Below are positions 1-7,550 of a stretch of DNA of 64,000 nucleotides, piece by piece (the stretch's first letter is position 1; every line of letters starts with the position of its first letter). The notes under the pieces were generated by a model. It saw only the letters and a program-made list of their open reading frames with translations. It was not told the origin of the DNA and did not search any database. The position numbers and the translations under genes were made by a program. Origin of the DNA: Acuticoccus sp. I52.16.1 (GTDB lineage: Bacteria; Pseudomonadota; Alphaproteobacteria; Rhizobiales; Amorphaceae); the NCBI RefSeq assembly GCF_022865125.1, contig NZ_CP094828.1, forward strand, positions 2,170,001 through 2,234,000. The letters run 5' to 3'.

Positions 1-18
1 CAAGGTGGGACAGCGATC

Positions 19-1431
19 ATGGTGATGAAGGGGCTCGGCACACCCGAGCAGTTGCGCGACCCGAACTACACGCCGCCGCTCGCCAAGGCGGTACCGCTCG
101 GCATCCAGCACATCCTGGCGATGTTCATCTCAAACGTCACGCCGGCGATCATCGTCGCGGGCGCGGCGGGCTTCGGCTTCGGCACGCCCGGCGTCGGCAA
201 CCTCGTCTACATGATCCAGGTGTCGATGACCTTCGCGGGGATCGCGACGCTGTTCCAGACCATCGGCCTCGGACCGATCGGCGCACGGCTTCCGATCGTC
301 CAGGGCACCAGCTTCGCGTTCATCCCGATCATGATCCCGCTGGTGGCCGGCCAGGGGGTGGAGGCGATGGCGACCATCACCGGCGGCGTCATCTGCGGCG
401 GCCTCTTCCACGCCTGTCTGGCGCCGTTCGTCGGCAGGATCCGCTTCGCGCTGCCGCCGCTGGTGACGGGGCTGGTGGTGCTCCTCATCGGCCTGGCGCT
501 GGTGAAGGTCGGCATCCAGTACGCCGCCGGCGGCGTCCCGGCGATCGGCACGCCCGAGTACGGCTCGGCGCTCAACTGGTTCGTCGCGCTGGTCGTGATC
601 GTCGTGACGCTGGGGCTGAAGTTCTTCACCCGCGGGCTGTGGTCGATCTCGGCGATCCTCCTGGGACTGATCGCCGGCTACGTGGTGGCGCTGGTGCTCG
701 GCATGGTCTCGTTCGGCAACGTCGCCCGCGCGTCGTGGCTCCTGGTGCCCGACCCGTTCCACTTCGGCGTCAGTTTCTCGTTCGCGGCGGTGATCGGCTT
801 TTGTCTGATGGGCGTGATTTCGGCGATCGAGACGGTGGGCGACGTCTCCGGCATCACCAAGGGCGGCGCCGGGCGCGAGGCGACCGACCACGAGATCCGC
901 GGCGCGACCTTCGCGGACGGTCTGGGCTCCGCGATCGCCGGCGTCTTCGGCGCGCTCCCCAACACCTCGTTCTCGCAGAATGTCGGGCTGATCGCGATCA
1001 CCGGCGTGATGAGCCGGCACGTCGTCACCATCGGCGCGCTGTTCCTCATCGTCTGCGGCTTCGTGCCGAAGATCGGCGCGGTGATCGCCACCATCCCGAT
1101 CGAGGTGCTGGGCGGCGGCGTGATCGTGATGTTCGGGATGATCGCCTCGGCCGGCGTCAGCATGCTGGCGGAGGTCGAGTGGGACCGGCGCAACATGGTG
1201 ATCTTCGGCGTGGCGCTGTCGGTCGGCCTGGGGCTGCAGCTCGAGCCCGACGCGCTGCAGCACGCGGACGCGACGGTGAAGGTGCTCCTGACCTCCGGCC
1301 TGCTGCCGGCGGCGACGATCGCCATCGTCCTCAACCTCTTCCTGCCCCAGACGTTGGCGGACGACCAGACCAGCGAGGAGCCGGACGGTGTTCGGCACGA
1401 CGCCTACCTGCGCTCGACACCCTCGCACTGA
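19..1431 (+). CDS. NCS2-family uracil/xanthine permease
   Basis: 470-aa polytopic inner-membrane protein, probably a proton- or sodium-coupled importer of uracil or a purine. The first membrane segment carries the NCS2 glutamine-histidine motif (LGIQHILAMF). Around residues 315-325 is the family signature QNVGLIAITG. Length fits the family (about 430-480 aa), and hydrophobic segments fill the chain between about residues 30 and 435. The ATG at 19 has an AAGGTGGG ribosome site at about 2-9. The frame is open to the window edge, so a start just outside cannot be excluded. Family assignment is firm; which nucleobase is carried cannot be read from sequence. Confidence 0.9.
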   Translation: MVMKGLGTPEQLRDPNYTPPLAKAVPLGIQHILAMFISNVTPAIIVAGAAGFGFGTPGVGNLVYMIQVSMTFAGIATLFQTIGLGPIGARLPIVQGTSFAFIPIMIPLVAGQGVEAMATITGGVICGGLFHACLAPFVGRIRFALPPLVTGLVVLLIGLALVKVGIQYAAGGVPAIGTPEYGSALNWFVALVVIVVTLGLKFFTRGLWSISAILLGLIAGYVVALVLGMVSFGNVARASWLLVPDPFHFGVSFSFAAVIGFCLMGVISAIETVGDVSGITKGGAGREATDHEIRGATFADGLGSAIAGVFGALPNTSFSQNVGLIAITGVMSRHVVTIGALFLIVCGFVPKIGAVIATIPIEVLGGGVIVMFGMIASAGVSMLAEVEWDRRNMVIFGVALSVGLGLQLEPDALQHADATVKVLLTSGLLPAATIAIVLNLFLPQTLADDQTSEEPDGVRHDAYLRSTPSH

Positions 1432-1501
1432 GCGGCGGCGGGGCCGGACGATGCGGGTCGCCCTCGCCTCCCTGGCCGGCTCCGCACGCCGCGGCCGGCC
1501 C

Positions 1502-2134
1502 TCAGCCTCCCAGGTTGGCGAAGGGCTCGTAGATCCCGAGCGTGCGCAGGGCGTCGGCGGTCGGCGGCGAGTTTTGCAGGATCGCCTTCAGGCTGTTCCC
1601 CTCGTCGGCGTTGGCGAGCTCGAGATCGTGGCGGACGCCGTCGCGGGTCTCGTCACTGGCCTCGTTCAGCTCGATGTCGGCGATGACGAGGCGCTGAAGT
1701 GCGGCGCGGGACGAGTTGGGCGCCAGCTCCCGCGAGCGCGCGGCGGCGGTGCGGGCGAAATCGTCGTAGCCGGACGCGGCGGCGGCGATGGCGGCCGTGT
1801 TCCACGCATAGGCGTCGCCCGGCGCAGCCTCGATCCCCTGGATCGCGAGCTGGAGCGACAGGCGCTCGTTCTGCCAACGCAAAGATGCAAGTTCGGCTCG
1901 GTCGAGCAGGTAGCGCGCGCGATCGTACAGCGCGGCCTGCCCGGTGGGATGCCAGCTGTCGAGGCCGACGGCGATGCGAGTATCAGCCGCGAGGCTCGGC
2001 GCATTCTTCGCGATTCCGACAAATGCCGCCATGCCGATTGCCAAGACGGCAAAACAACTCACGCGAACAAATGTCTTACCTAAAGAGCGAGAACGTTTTT
2101 TTGTTTTCGATGGACTGGTTCGCTGCATACTCAT
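1502..2134 (-). CDS. hypothetical membrane-anchored protein, possible TPR-like fold
   Basis: 210 aa with no family I recognise. A basic N-terminus (residues 1-23) precedes one hydrophobic segment (about 24-42), giving a signal-anchor with the rest in the periplasm. Residues 60-175 are alanine-rich amphipathic helices resembling degenerate tetratricopeptide repeats (for example AYAWNTAAIAAAASGYDDFA), as in periplasmic helical-repeat proteins. It lies head to head with the phosphatase gene at 2217 and shares the 82-bp gap with it. Coding potential is supported by the organised signal-anchor and ordinary composition. Confidence 0.55.
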   Translation of the reverse strand: MSMQRTSPSKTKKRSRSLGKTFVRVSCFAVLAIGMAAFVGIAKNAPSLAADTRIAVGLDSWHPTGQAALYDRARYLLDRAELASLRWQNERLSLQLAIQGIEAAPGDAYAWNTAAIAAAASGYDDFARTAAARSRELAPNSSRAALQRLVIADIELNEASDETRDGVRHDLELANADEGNSLKAILQNSPPTADALRTLGIYEPFANLGG

Positions 2135-2189
2135 CTCGACCGCACTTGCCTTAGCCGGAGGATCGCCCCAACTCGGAATTCACTGTCAC

Positions 2190-2214
2190 TTGGTCCAGCG
2201 TGGACCAAAGTCCA
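2190..2214 (+). promoter_or_regulatory. two overlapping inverted repeats in front of the phosphatase gene
   Basis: A perfect 8-bp inverted repeat, TTGGTCCA-GCG-TGGACCAA (2190-2208), overlaps a second one, TGGAC-CAAA-GTCCA (2201-2214). Both use the same central TGGAC, so as RNA they exclude each other. They end two bases before the ATG at 2217, and no ordinary ribosome site is seen there. This could be a DNA operator for a repressor or a translational control structure. Confidence 0.45.
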
Positions 2215-2216
2215 CC

Positions 2217-3014
2217 ATGGAGGCATGCTTGCTGCGCTTTTTGCGCCGGAAAGACCAACAAGTCCACCAACCCGCATACCAACCGAGAGTTGCGTCGACG
2301 GACCGAATTTACGCGGTGGGGGACATTCACGGGCAAGCGCATTGCCTCGATATACTGTTAGATCGGATCGACGCGGACTGGAGGCACCATGAGGACGGTC
2401 GCCGGGCGCAGCTCGTTCTCCTGGGCGATTATGTCGACCGTGGGGCCGACAGTCGCACGGTGCTGGACCGTGTCGCCGCGCTGGTCGACGGCGGCGCCAT
2501 CGCGCTGCGCGGCAACCACGAGGCCGCCATGCTCGGCTTCGTCAACGATCCGGTGAAGGGCGCCAACTGGCTGCAGTTCGGCGGGATTCAGACGCTCGCG
2601 TCCTACGGGCTGGCCGCACCGCGAAGGCCGGGACCGGAGGAGCTGACCGCGCTGGCGGCCGACCTCGCGGAGGCGATGGGGCCGCACGTCGCGCTCCTGC
2701 GCGACAAGCTCGTCAACTACCACACCTCCGGCGACGTCGTCTTCGTCCACGCCGATCTGGAGCCCGGGGTGGACCTGGAATTGCAGGACGAGGCGGTGAT
2801 GTTGTGGGGCGATCCCGAGCATCCGGGCGCGACATGGCGGGCCGACAAGCTGGTGGTCCACGGCCACTACGCGGACGTGAAACCGATCGAGAGCGAGGGG
2901 CGCCTGTGCATCGACACCGGCGCCTTCTACACCAACAACCTCACCTGTGTGCGGCTGGACGGCGAGGTCGCTCTGTTCGGCAGCCTCGGTCCAGCGCCCG
3001 GCGCGGCGATGTAG
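2217..3014 (+). CDS. PPP-family metallophosphoesterase (serine/threonine protein phosphatase type)
   Basis: 265 aa with the three core motifs of the PPP phosphatase family in order: GDIHG (about residue 37), GDYVDRG (about 68) and GNHE (about 98). Later histidines (HADLEPG and VHGHY) complete the two-metal site. Bacterial members dephosphorylate proteins or diadenosine polyphosphates; the substrate is unknown. The frame is open upstream to 1944, but that stretch overlaps the divergent gene and has no family similarity. I therefore start at the ATG at 2217, which gives the usual length. The start lies directly behind the overlapping inverted repeats at 2190-2214. Confidence 0.85.
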   Translation: MEACLLRFLRRKDQQVHQPAYQPRVASTDRIYAVGDIHGQAHCLDILLDRIDADWRHHEDGRRAQLVLLGDYVDRGADSRTVLDRVAALVDGGAIALRGNHEAAMLGFVNDPVKGANWLQFGGIQTLASYGLAAPRRPGPEELTALAADLAEAMGPHVALLRDKLVNYHTSGDVVFVHADLEPGVDLELQDEAVMLWGDPEHPGATWRADKLVVHGHYADVKPIESEGRLCIDTGAFYTNNLTCVRLDGEVALFGSLGPAPGAAM

Positions 3015-3053
3015 GCCGGCCGGGCACGTCTCGCAGAACGAAGCGGCGCGGGA

Positions 3054-4304
3054 TCAGGCGGCGAGCGCGAAGGCGGGCCGCACCACCGGGCGCTGCGGCG
3101 CCAGTTCGTCCTCCACACGGTCGGCGACCAGCTCGGCCGTGGCGGCGGACAGGGTCCAGCCCAGGTGGCCGTGGCCGGTGTTGTAGAAGACGCCGGCGTG
3201 CTTGCCACGGCCGACACGGGGCAGCATCGAGGGCATCATCGGCCGCAGGCCCGCCCACGGCACCGCATGCTCGGTGGAGAGCGCGGGGAAGTACTTCTCC
3301 GCCCACGCGACCAGCGGACGGATGCGGTCGGCGCGAATGTCGAGGTTGGCGCCGTTGAACTCGGCGGTGCCGGCGATGCGCAGGCGATCCTCGCCCAGGC
3401 GGCTCGACACGATCTTGGCGCGGTCGTCCAGCAGGCTCACCCAGGGCGCGGCGGCGCGGGACAGCTCGTCCTTCAGCTCCACCGTGATCGAGTAACCCTT
3501 CACCGGGTAGATATCGACCGTGTCGCCGAGCTGACGGGCGACGTCGCGGCTCTTGACGCCGGCGGCGACGACCACGCCGTCGAAGCGTTCCTCGATCCCG
3601 TCGGCGGCGATGCGCACGCCGCCCTCGACGGCGGCGACGGTGTCGACCGTGGTGCCCATGCGCAGGGTCGCGCCGCGGCGCACGCAGGCGCGGGCGAGGC
3701 CCATGGTGAACTTGTGGATGTCGCCCGACGCATCGCTCTCGGTGAAGAAGCCGCCGGCGAAATCGCCGCGCAGGGCCGGCTCGACGGCGCGGACCTCGGC
3801 CGGCGACAGCTCGCGCCGCTCGAGGCCGCCCTCGGCGAGGAGGCCGTTCACCTCACGGGCGTGCTGCATGTCCTTCATGGTGGAGTAGAAGTGCAGGATG
3901 CCGCGATGCTCGAGGTCGAAGTCGATGCCTTCGCGCTCGGCCATCTCGTAGAGGACGGCGCGGGCGGCGATGGCGAGGCGCACGGTCTCGACCGTGTTGG
4001 CACGATAGTTCGGGATGTTGGCGAGGAACTTGGCCATCCACTGCATCTTGTGGAGGGTAGGGCGCGGGTTGACCAGCAGCGGCGCATCGGCCTGCAGCAT
4101 CCACTTCAGGCCCTTGAGGACCGTGCCCCACTGGGTCCACGTCTCGGCGTTGGAGGCGGAGAGCTGGCCGCCGTTGGCGAAGCTCGTCTCCATCGCGGCG
4201 TAGCGGTTGCGGTCGAAGACGGTGACCTCGAACCCGCGGTCGAGGAGGGCATAGGCGGTGGTCAAGCCGGTCACACCGGCGCCGATGATGGCGACATGGG
4301 TCAT
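3054..4304 (-). CDS. dadA: D-amino-acid dehydrogenase-like FAD oxidoreductase (DadA family)
   Basis: 416 aa, the DadA length. The N-terminus has the FAD dinucleotide motif GAGVTGLTTA followed by an acidic end of the second strand (VTVFDR). The C-terminal part carries the typical WAGLRPM and NTGHGHLGW blocks of the DAO fold. DadA enzymes oxidise D-amino acids to 2-oxo acids and ammonia, passing electrons to the respiratory chain. I start at the ATG at 4304 (product MTHVAIIG...), with GGAG 8 bases upstream. The longer open frame to 4733 is the leader RNA. That leader is a glycine riboswitch, so glycine controls this gene, and glycine or a glycine-like D-amino acid is a plausible substrate. Confidence 0.88.
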   Translation of the reverse strand: MTHVAIIGAGVTGLTTAYALLDRGFEVTVFDRNRYAAMETSFANGGQLSASNAETWTQWGTVLKGLKWMLQADAPLLVNPRPTLHKMQWMAKFLANIPNYRANTVETVRLAIAARAVLYEMAEREGIDFDLEHRGILHFYSTMKDMQHAREVNGLLAEGGLERRELSPAEVRAVEPALRGDFAGGFFTESDASGDIHKFTMGLARACVRRGATLRMGTTVDTVAAVEGGVRIAADGIEERFDGVVVAAGVKSRDVARQLGDTVDIYPVKGYSITVELKDELSRAAAPWVSLLDDRAKIVSSRLGEDRLRIAGTAEFNGANLDIRADRIRPLVAWAEKYFPALSTEHAVPWAGLRPMMPSMLPRVGRGKHAGVFYNTGHGHLGWTLSAATAELVADRVEDELAPQRPVVRPAFALAA

Positions 4305-4324
4305 CGAGATAGCTCCACGCACGG

Positions 4325-4338
4325 GCGGCGTCTGCCGC
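4325..4338 (-). promoter_or_regulatory. hairpin between riboswitch and dadA start, possible expression platform
   Basis: On the minus strand GCGGC-AGAC-GCCGC forms a 5-bp GC stem between the second aptamer and the ribosome site of dadA. No U-run follows, so control of translation, or of an alternative pairing with the aptamer, seems likelier than simple termination. Confidence 0.4.
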
Positions 4339-4344
4339 GTTGCC

Positions 4345-4522
4345 CCCTCCGTGCTTGGAACCTGAGAGCTTCGCCCACCGGTGGCGGGCTTTCTCCTACG
4401 GTGGACCCGGTGTGCGGGCCGCTTTCCGGAGTGTTGAGACGACACCGGTCCTGGGACCTGAGAGTTTCCGGGGCGGTTGCTCCTTCGGCGAGGGGGCGGA
4501 CCCCCTCTTCTCCCGGTGCCGT
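4345..4522 (-). promoter_or_regulatory. tandem glycine riboswitch (gcvT motif) ahead of dadA
   Basis: Read on the minus strand, two aptamer-like units lie in tandem. Unit 1 (4522 down to 4439) has a 10-bp closing helix (ACGGCACCGG with CCGGTGTCGT, one G-U), the core GCCGAAGGAGCAA and the conserved CTCTCAGGT. Unit 2 (4404 down to 4346) has GGAGAAAG, CTCTCAGGT and a short closing helix, but is only about 59 nt. Its P3 arm is a short GCCCGCC/GGTGGGC hairpin without the GCCGAAGGAGC core. Unit 1 should bind glycine; unit 2 may be a stabilising or ghost aptamer. These RNAs usually control gcv operons or glycine transporters. Confidence 0.88.
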
Positions 4523-4592
4523 CTGAATACTGCTGAGGTAGGCCATTTCGGCGAATTTCGCAAGATCTCGCGCAACCGAAAACTTGACTTGC

Positions 4593-4604
4593 CGCAAATT
4601 TGCG
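4593..4604. promoter_or_regulatory. perfect palindrome upstream of riboswitch, possible Lrp/AsnC-type operator
   Basis: CGCAAATTTGCG is a perfect 12-bp palindrome in the most AT-rich part of this gap, about 70 bp upstream of the riboswitch. Related half-sites (GCGCAA, CGCAAG) recur at 4564-4606. Lrp/AsnC regulators such as DadR control dadA genes in other proteobacteria, so such a site would fit. No regulator gene is adjacent. Confidence 0.3.
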
Positions 4605-4863
4605 CAACGCGCCCCGACGGGACAGGCCCGGCCTTTCCGTGGCGACGGCCCAGGCGCCGCATGGTCCGTGACGACGACGGCGGACCGGGGCGCAGCGCGG
4701 GCCGTGCCCCGGAATTTCGTCCTTGTAATTCATCTACGAGTGAACGATTGCGCGCCGACCGCGTTGGCCCGTTAGACCCACGGCGTCTCGGCCGCGGGGC
4801 CAGGACCTACCCCGACCCCCCAGCACCGACCGCCATCCCGATCCACGCACGAAGGGGTTCTCC
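4605..4863. other. intergenic stretch upstream of dadA and the PQQ dehydrogenase genes
   Basis: GC-rich non-coding DNA between the riboswitch leader (leftward) and the GTG at 4864 (rightward). It should contain the promoter of the rightward pair. The only clear element is the GAAGGGG ribosome site at about 4853. I see no supported gene. Confidence 0.4.
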
Positions 4864-5241
4864 GTGGCGCACGCATCCCAACCGCATTCTCCGCCGCACC
4901 GCGGCCACTGGGCGACGAGTATCCTCGCCGTCTTCGTCGCCTTGCTCGGCCTGCCGCTCGCCGGCCTCGGCGCCTGGCTCATCACGCTGGGCGGCAGCTG
5001 GTATTACGGCATCGCCGGGCTCGGCCTGATCATCGTCGCCATCCTCCTGGCGCAGCGCAGCATGGCCGCCATCTGGCTCTACCTGCTCGTCTGGGCCGGC
5101 ACCGTCGCCTGGGCCTTCTGGGAGGTGGGGACCGACTGGTGGGCGCAGGTGCCGCGCCTGGTCGCACCGACGGTGCTCCTCGTCATCCTGCTTCTCTTCC
5201 TGCCGCTCCTCGGCCGCCGCACGCGCGAAGGTGCTCTGTGA
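4864..5241 (+). CDS. membrane-anchor subunit of a PQQ-dependent dehydrogenase
   Basis: 125 aa with four hydrophobic segments (about residues 19-42, 46-62, 66-86 and 99-116) and a short basic tail. It resembles the N-terminal membrane domain of quinoprotein glucose dehydrogenase (Gcd), which docks the enzyme and passes electrons to ubiquinone. Here that domain is a separate gene: its TGA overlaps the ATG of the catalytic gene by one base (TGATG), so the two are translationally coupled. The GTG start at 4864 has a GAAGGGG ribosome site. In single-chain Gcd the anchor has five membrane segments; I count four. Confidence 0.7.
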   Translation: MAHASQPHSPPHRGHWATSILAVFVALLGLPLAGLGAWLITLGGSWYYGIAGLGLIIVAILLAQRSMAAIWLYLLVWAGTVAWAFWEVGTDWWAQVPRLVAPTVLLVILLLFLPLLGRRTREGAL

Positions 5242-7403
5242 TGCACATTTCCATGTCCGCCCGGCTCGCCGCAACGCTGTTGGTGACGAGCGCCCTCACC
5301 GCCCCTGCCCTCGCGCAGGACACCACCGAGCCCGCCGCGACCGTGCAGCCGTCGACGCCGCAGTCCACCCCGGCTCAGACCGAGGCGGCGCCCCGCGATG
5401 CCGCGCCCGACGATGCCGCTGCCGCCCCGACCGAGGCCGCGCCGGTCGCCACCCAAACCACCGCGCGCGAGCCGCAGCCGCAGCCCGAAGCCGGCGCCGA
5501 CTGGCCGTTCTGGGGCGGCGGGCCGAATGCGCAGCGCTACTCGCCGCTCGGACAGATCACGCCGGAGAACGTCGGCGATCTGGAGCGCGCCTGGGTGTTC
5601 CACACCGGCGACCTGCCGGAGGGCTCGGCGTCCGACAAATATTCGCCCGAGAACACGCCGGTGAAGGTCGGCGACGCCCTCTTGATGTGCTCGGCGAAGA
5701 ACATCCTCATCTCGATCGACGCCGCCACCGGCGAAGAGAACTGGCGCTACGACCCCGAGGTGGCGAACGAGGCGATCCCCTATGGTGCCAGCTGCCGCGG
5801 CGTCGCCGTCTACACCGCGCCGGAGCTGCCGGAGGATGCGCCCTGCAAGACGCGCGTCGTCGAAGGCACGCTCGACGCCCGCCTGATCGCCGTCGACAGC
5901 GCGACCGGCGAGCTGTGCGCCGATTTCGGAGAGAACGGCCAGGTCGACCTGTGGGACGGCATTGGCGACAAGGTGCCCGGCTGGTACGCCGTGACCGCCC
6001 CGCCGGCCATCGTGCGCGGCATCGCCGTCACCGGCGCGCAGGTGAAGGACGGGCAGGCCGAGGACGCCCCGTCCGGCGTCATCCGCGGCTACGATGCGGT
6101 GACGGGCGAACTCGCCTGGGCCTGGGACCTCGCCGCGCCCGAGGAGATGAAGGACGGCCCGCCCGAGGGCGAGACCTACACCCGCGGCACGCCCAACATG
6201 TGGACCACCGCGACGGCGGACGAAGCGCTCGGGCTCGTATATCTGCCGCTCGGTAACTCGGCGGTCGACTACTGGGCCTCCAACCGCTCCGAAGCGGAGA
6301 ACAAGTGGTCCACCTCGCTCGTCGCGATCGACGTGACCACCGGCGAGCCGGCGTGGTCCTTCCAGACCGTGCACAAGGACGTGTGGGACTACGACCTCGG
6401 CAGCCAGGTGACGCTGATCGACTACCCCGGCGAAGGTGGTGACACGGTGCCGGCGGTGATCCTGCCCTCCAAGCAGGGCGACATCTATATCCTGAACCGC
6501 GAGACGGGCGAGCCGCTGACCCCGGTCGGCGAGATCGCCGTGCCGTCCACCGGCGAGCTGGAGCCGGACACTCTGTCCCAGACGCAGCCGACATCCGAGT
6601 GGCACACGCTGCGCAAGGACCCGCTGGAAGAGAAGGACATGTGGGGCTTCTCGCCGATCGACCAGCTCTGGTGCCGGATCCAGTTCCGCCTGTCGAACTA
6701 CGAGGGCTTCTACACCCCGCCCTCGGCCGACAAGCCGTGGATTCAGTACCCCGGCTACAATGGCGGCAACGACTGGGGCTCGATCGCCTTCGACCCGGAG
6801 AAGGGCCTCATCATCGCCAACTACAACGACGTGCCGAACCACAACCAGCTCGTCCCGCGGGCGGAGGCGGACGCGAAGGGGTGGAAGCCGATCTACGAGA
6901 CCGACAACGCCGGTACCTCGTCGCCCGAGGGCGCCGGAGACCCGCAGGTGGGCGCGCCGTACGCGATCGACGTCAACGCCGGCTGGCGCAACGACTATAC
7001 CGGCGTTCCCTGCACCGCGCCGCCCTACGGTGGGATCCAGGCGATCGACATCGAGACGGGCGAGACCGTGTGGGACCGGCCGCTCGGCACGGCGCGGCGC
7101 AACGGCCCGTTCGGTATCGCCTCGCGCATCCCCTTCACCATCGGCCTGCCCAACAACGGCGGCTCGGTGGTGACGGCCGGCGGCCTCGTCTTCATCGGCG
7201 CGGCGACGGACAATCTCTTCCGCGCGATCGACGTCGAGACGGGCGAGACCCTATGGTCCGACGTGCTCGATCAGGGGCCGCAGGCCAACCCGATCAGCTA
7301 CGAGGTGAACGGCGAGCAGTACGTCCTCATCGGTCCGGGCGGGCACCACTTCATGGAGACCCCGGTCGGCGACGCGGTGATCGCCTACAAGCTGCCGAAG
7401 TAA
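5241..7403 (+). CDS. PQQ-dependent dehydrogenase, catalytic subunit (Gcd/quinate dehydrogenase-like)
   Basis: 720 aa. Residues 1-26 are a signal peptide ending ...APALAQ, placing the enzyme in the periplasm. Residues 27-90 are a Pro/Ala/Thr-rich linker. The rest is an eight-bladed quinoprotein propeller opening with WPFWGGGPNAQRYSPLGQI, typical of the Gcd subfamily, with repeated blade motifs such as AIDVTTGE and AIDVETGE. It oxidises a sugar or polyol with PQQ; the substrate cannot be read from sequence. The chosen ATG at 5241 begins the signal peptide and overlaps the stop of the anchor gene. No PQQ synthesis gene is in the window. Confidence 0.85.
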   Translation: MHISMSARLAATLLVTSALTAPALAQDTTEPAATVQPSTPQSTPAQTEAAPRDAAPDDAAAAPTEAAPVATQTTAREPQPQPEAGADWPFWGGGPNAQRYSPLGQITPENVGDLERAWVFHTGDLPEGSASDKYSPENTPVKVGDALLMCSAKNILISIDAATGEENWRYDPEVANEAIPYGASCRGVAVYTAPELPEDAPCKTRVVEGTLDARLIAVDSATGELCADFGENGQVDLWDGIGDKVPGWYAVTAPPAIVRGIAVTGAQVKDGQAEDAPSGVIRGYDAVTGELAWAWDLAAPEEMKDGPPEGETYTRGTPNMWTTATADEALGLVYLPLGNSAVDYWASNRSEAENKWSTSLVAIDVTTGEPAWSFQTVHKDVWDYDLGSQVTLIDYPGEGGDTVPAVILPSKQGDIYILNRETGEPLTPVGEIAVPSTGELEPDTLSQTQPTSEWHTLRKDPLEEKDMWGFSPIDQLWCRIQFRLSNYEGFYTPPSADKPWIQYPGYNGGNDWGSIAFDPEKGLIIANYNDVPNHNQLVPRAEADAKGWKPIYETDNAGTSSPEGAGDPQVGAPYAIDVNAGWRNDYTGVPCTAPPYGGIQAIDIETGETVWDRPLGTARRNGPFGIASRIPFTIGLPNNGGSVVTAGGLVFIGAATDNLFRAIDVETGETLWSDVLDQGPQANPISYEVNGEQYVLIGPGGHHFMETPVGDAVIAYKLPK

Positions 7404-7422
7404 AGTTCGCGCGATCGGACGC

Positions 7423-7453
7423 CGGAAAGTCGCTCCTCGTGGGCGGCTTTCCG
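7423..7453 (+). terminator. candidate terminator after the PQQ dehydrogenase
   Basis: CGGAAAG (7423-7429) and CTTTCCG (7447-7453) can pair across a GC-rich interior that partly pairs as well. A weak T-rich stretch (ATTTCG) follows. It sits 20 bp after the stop codon. Confidence 0.4.
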
Positions 7454-7550
7454 CATTTCGGGGCGCGGGGCGGTCGTTCGCGGTCGCACGCGGGTTGCCC
7501 CTGCGGCAACCGAGCGATAAACGCGGGCATCATCTGACAGCATTGATCCC

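Noticed and set aside
130-1428. Long open frame opposite the NCS2 permease
   Set aside because: Arg/Asp/His-rich product with no domains, typical of the antisense strand of a GC-rich gene. The same applies to 5079-6842, 33604-34857, 35113-36714, 42625-44445, 45807-48068, 49080-52031 and 51839-54103.
1944-2216. Longer N-terminus of the phosphatase
   Set aside because: Overlaps the divergent gene and the inverted repeats and adds no family similarity.
3165-4526. Open frame opposite dadA and its leader
   Set aside because: Low-complexity Gly/Asp/His product; the opposite strand has clear DadA motifs and a riboswitch.
5322-5500. Repeat array in the PQQ dehydrogenase
   Set aside because: Irregular Pro/Ala/Thr/Gln-rich linker without a repeating unit; a flexible spacer, not a DNA repeat.
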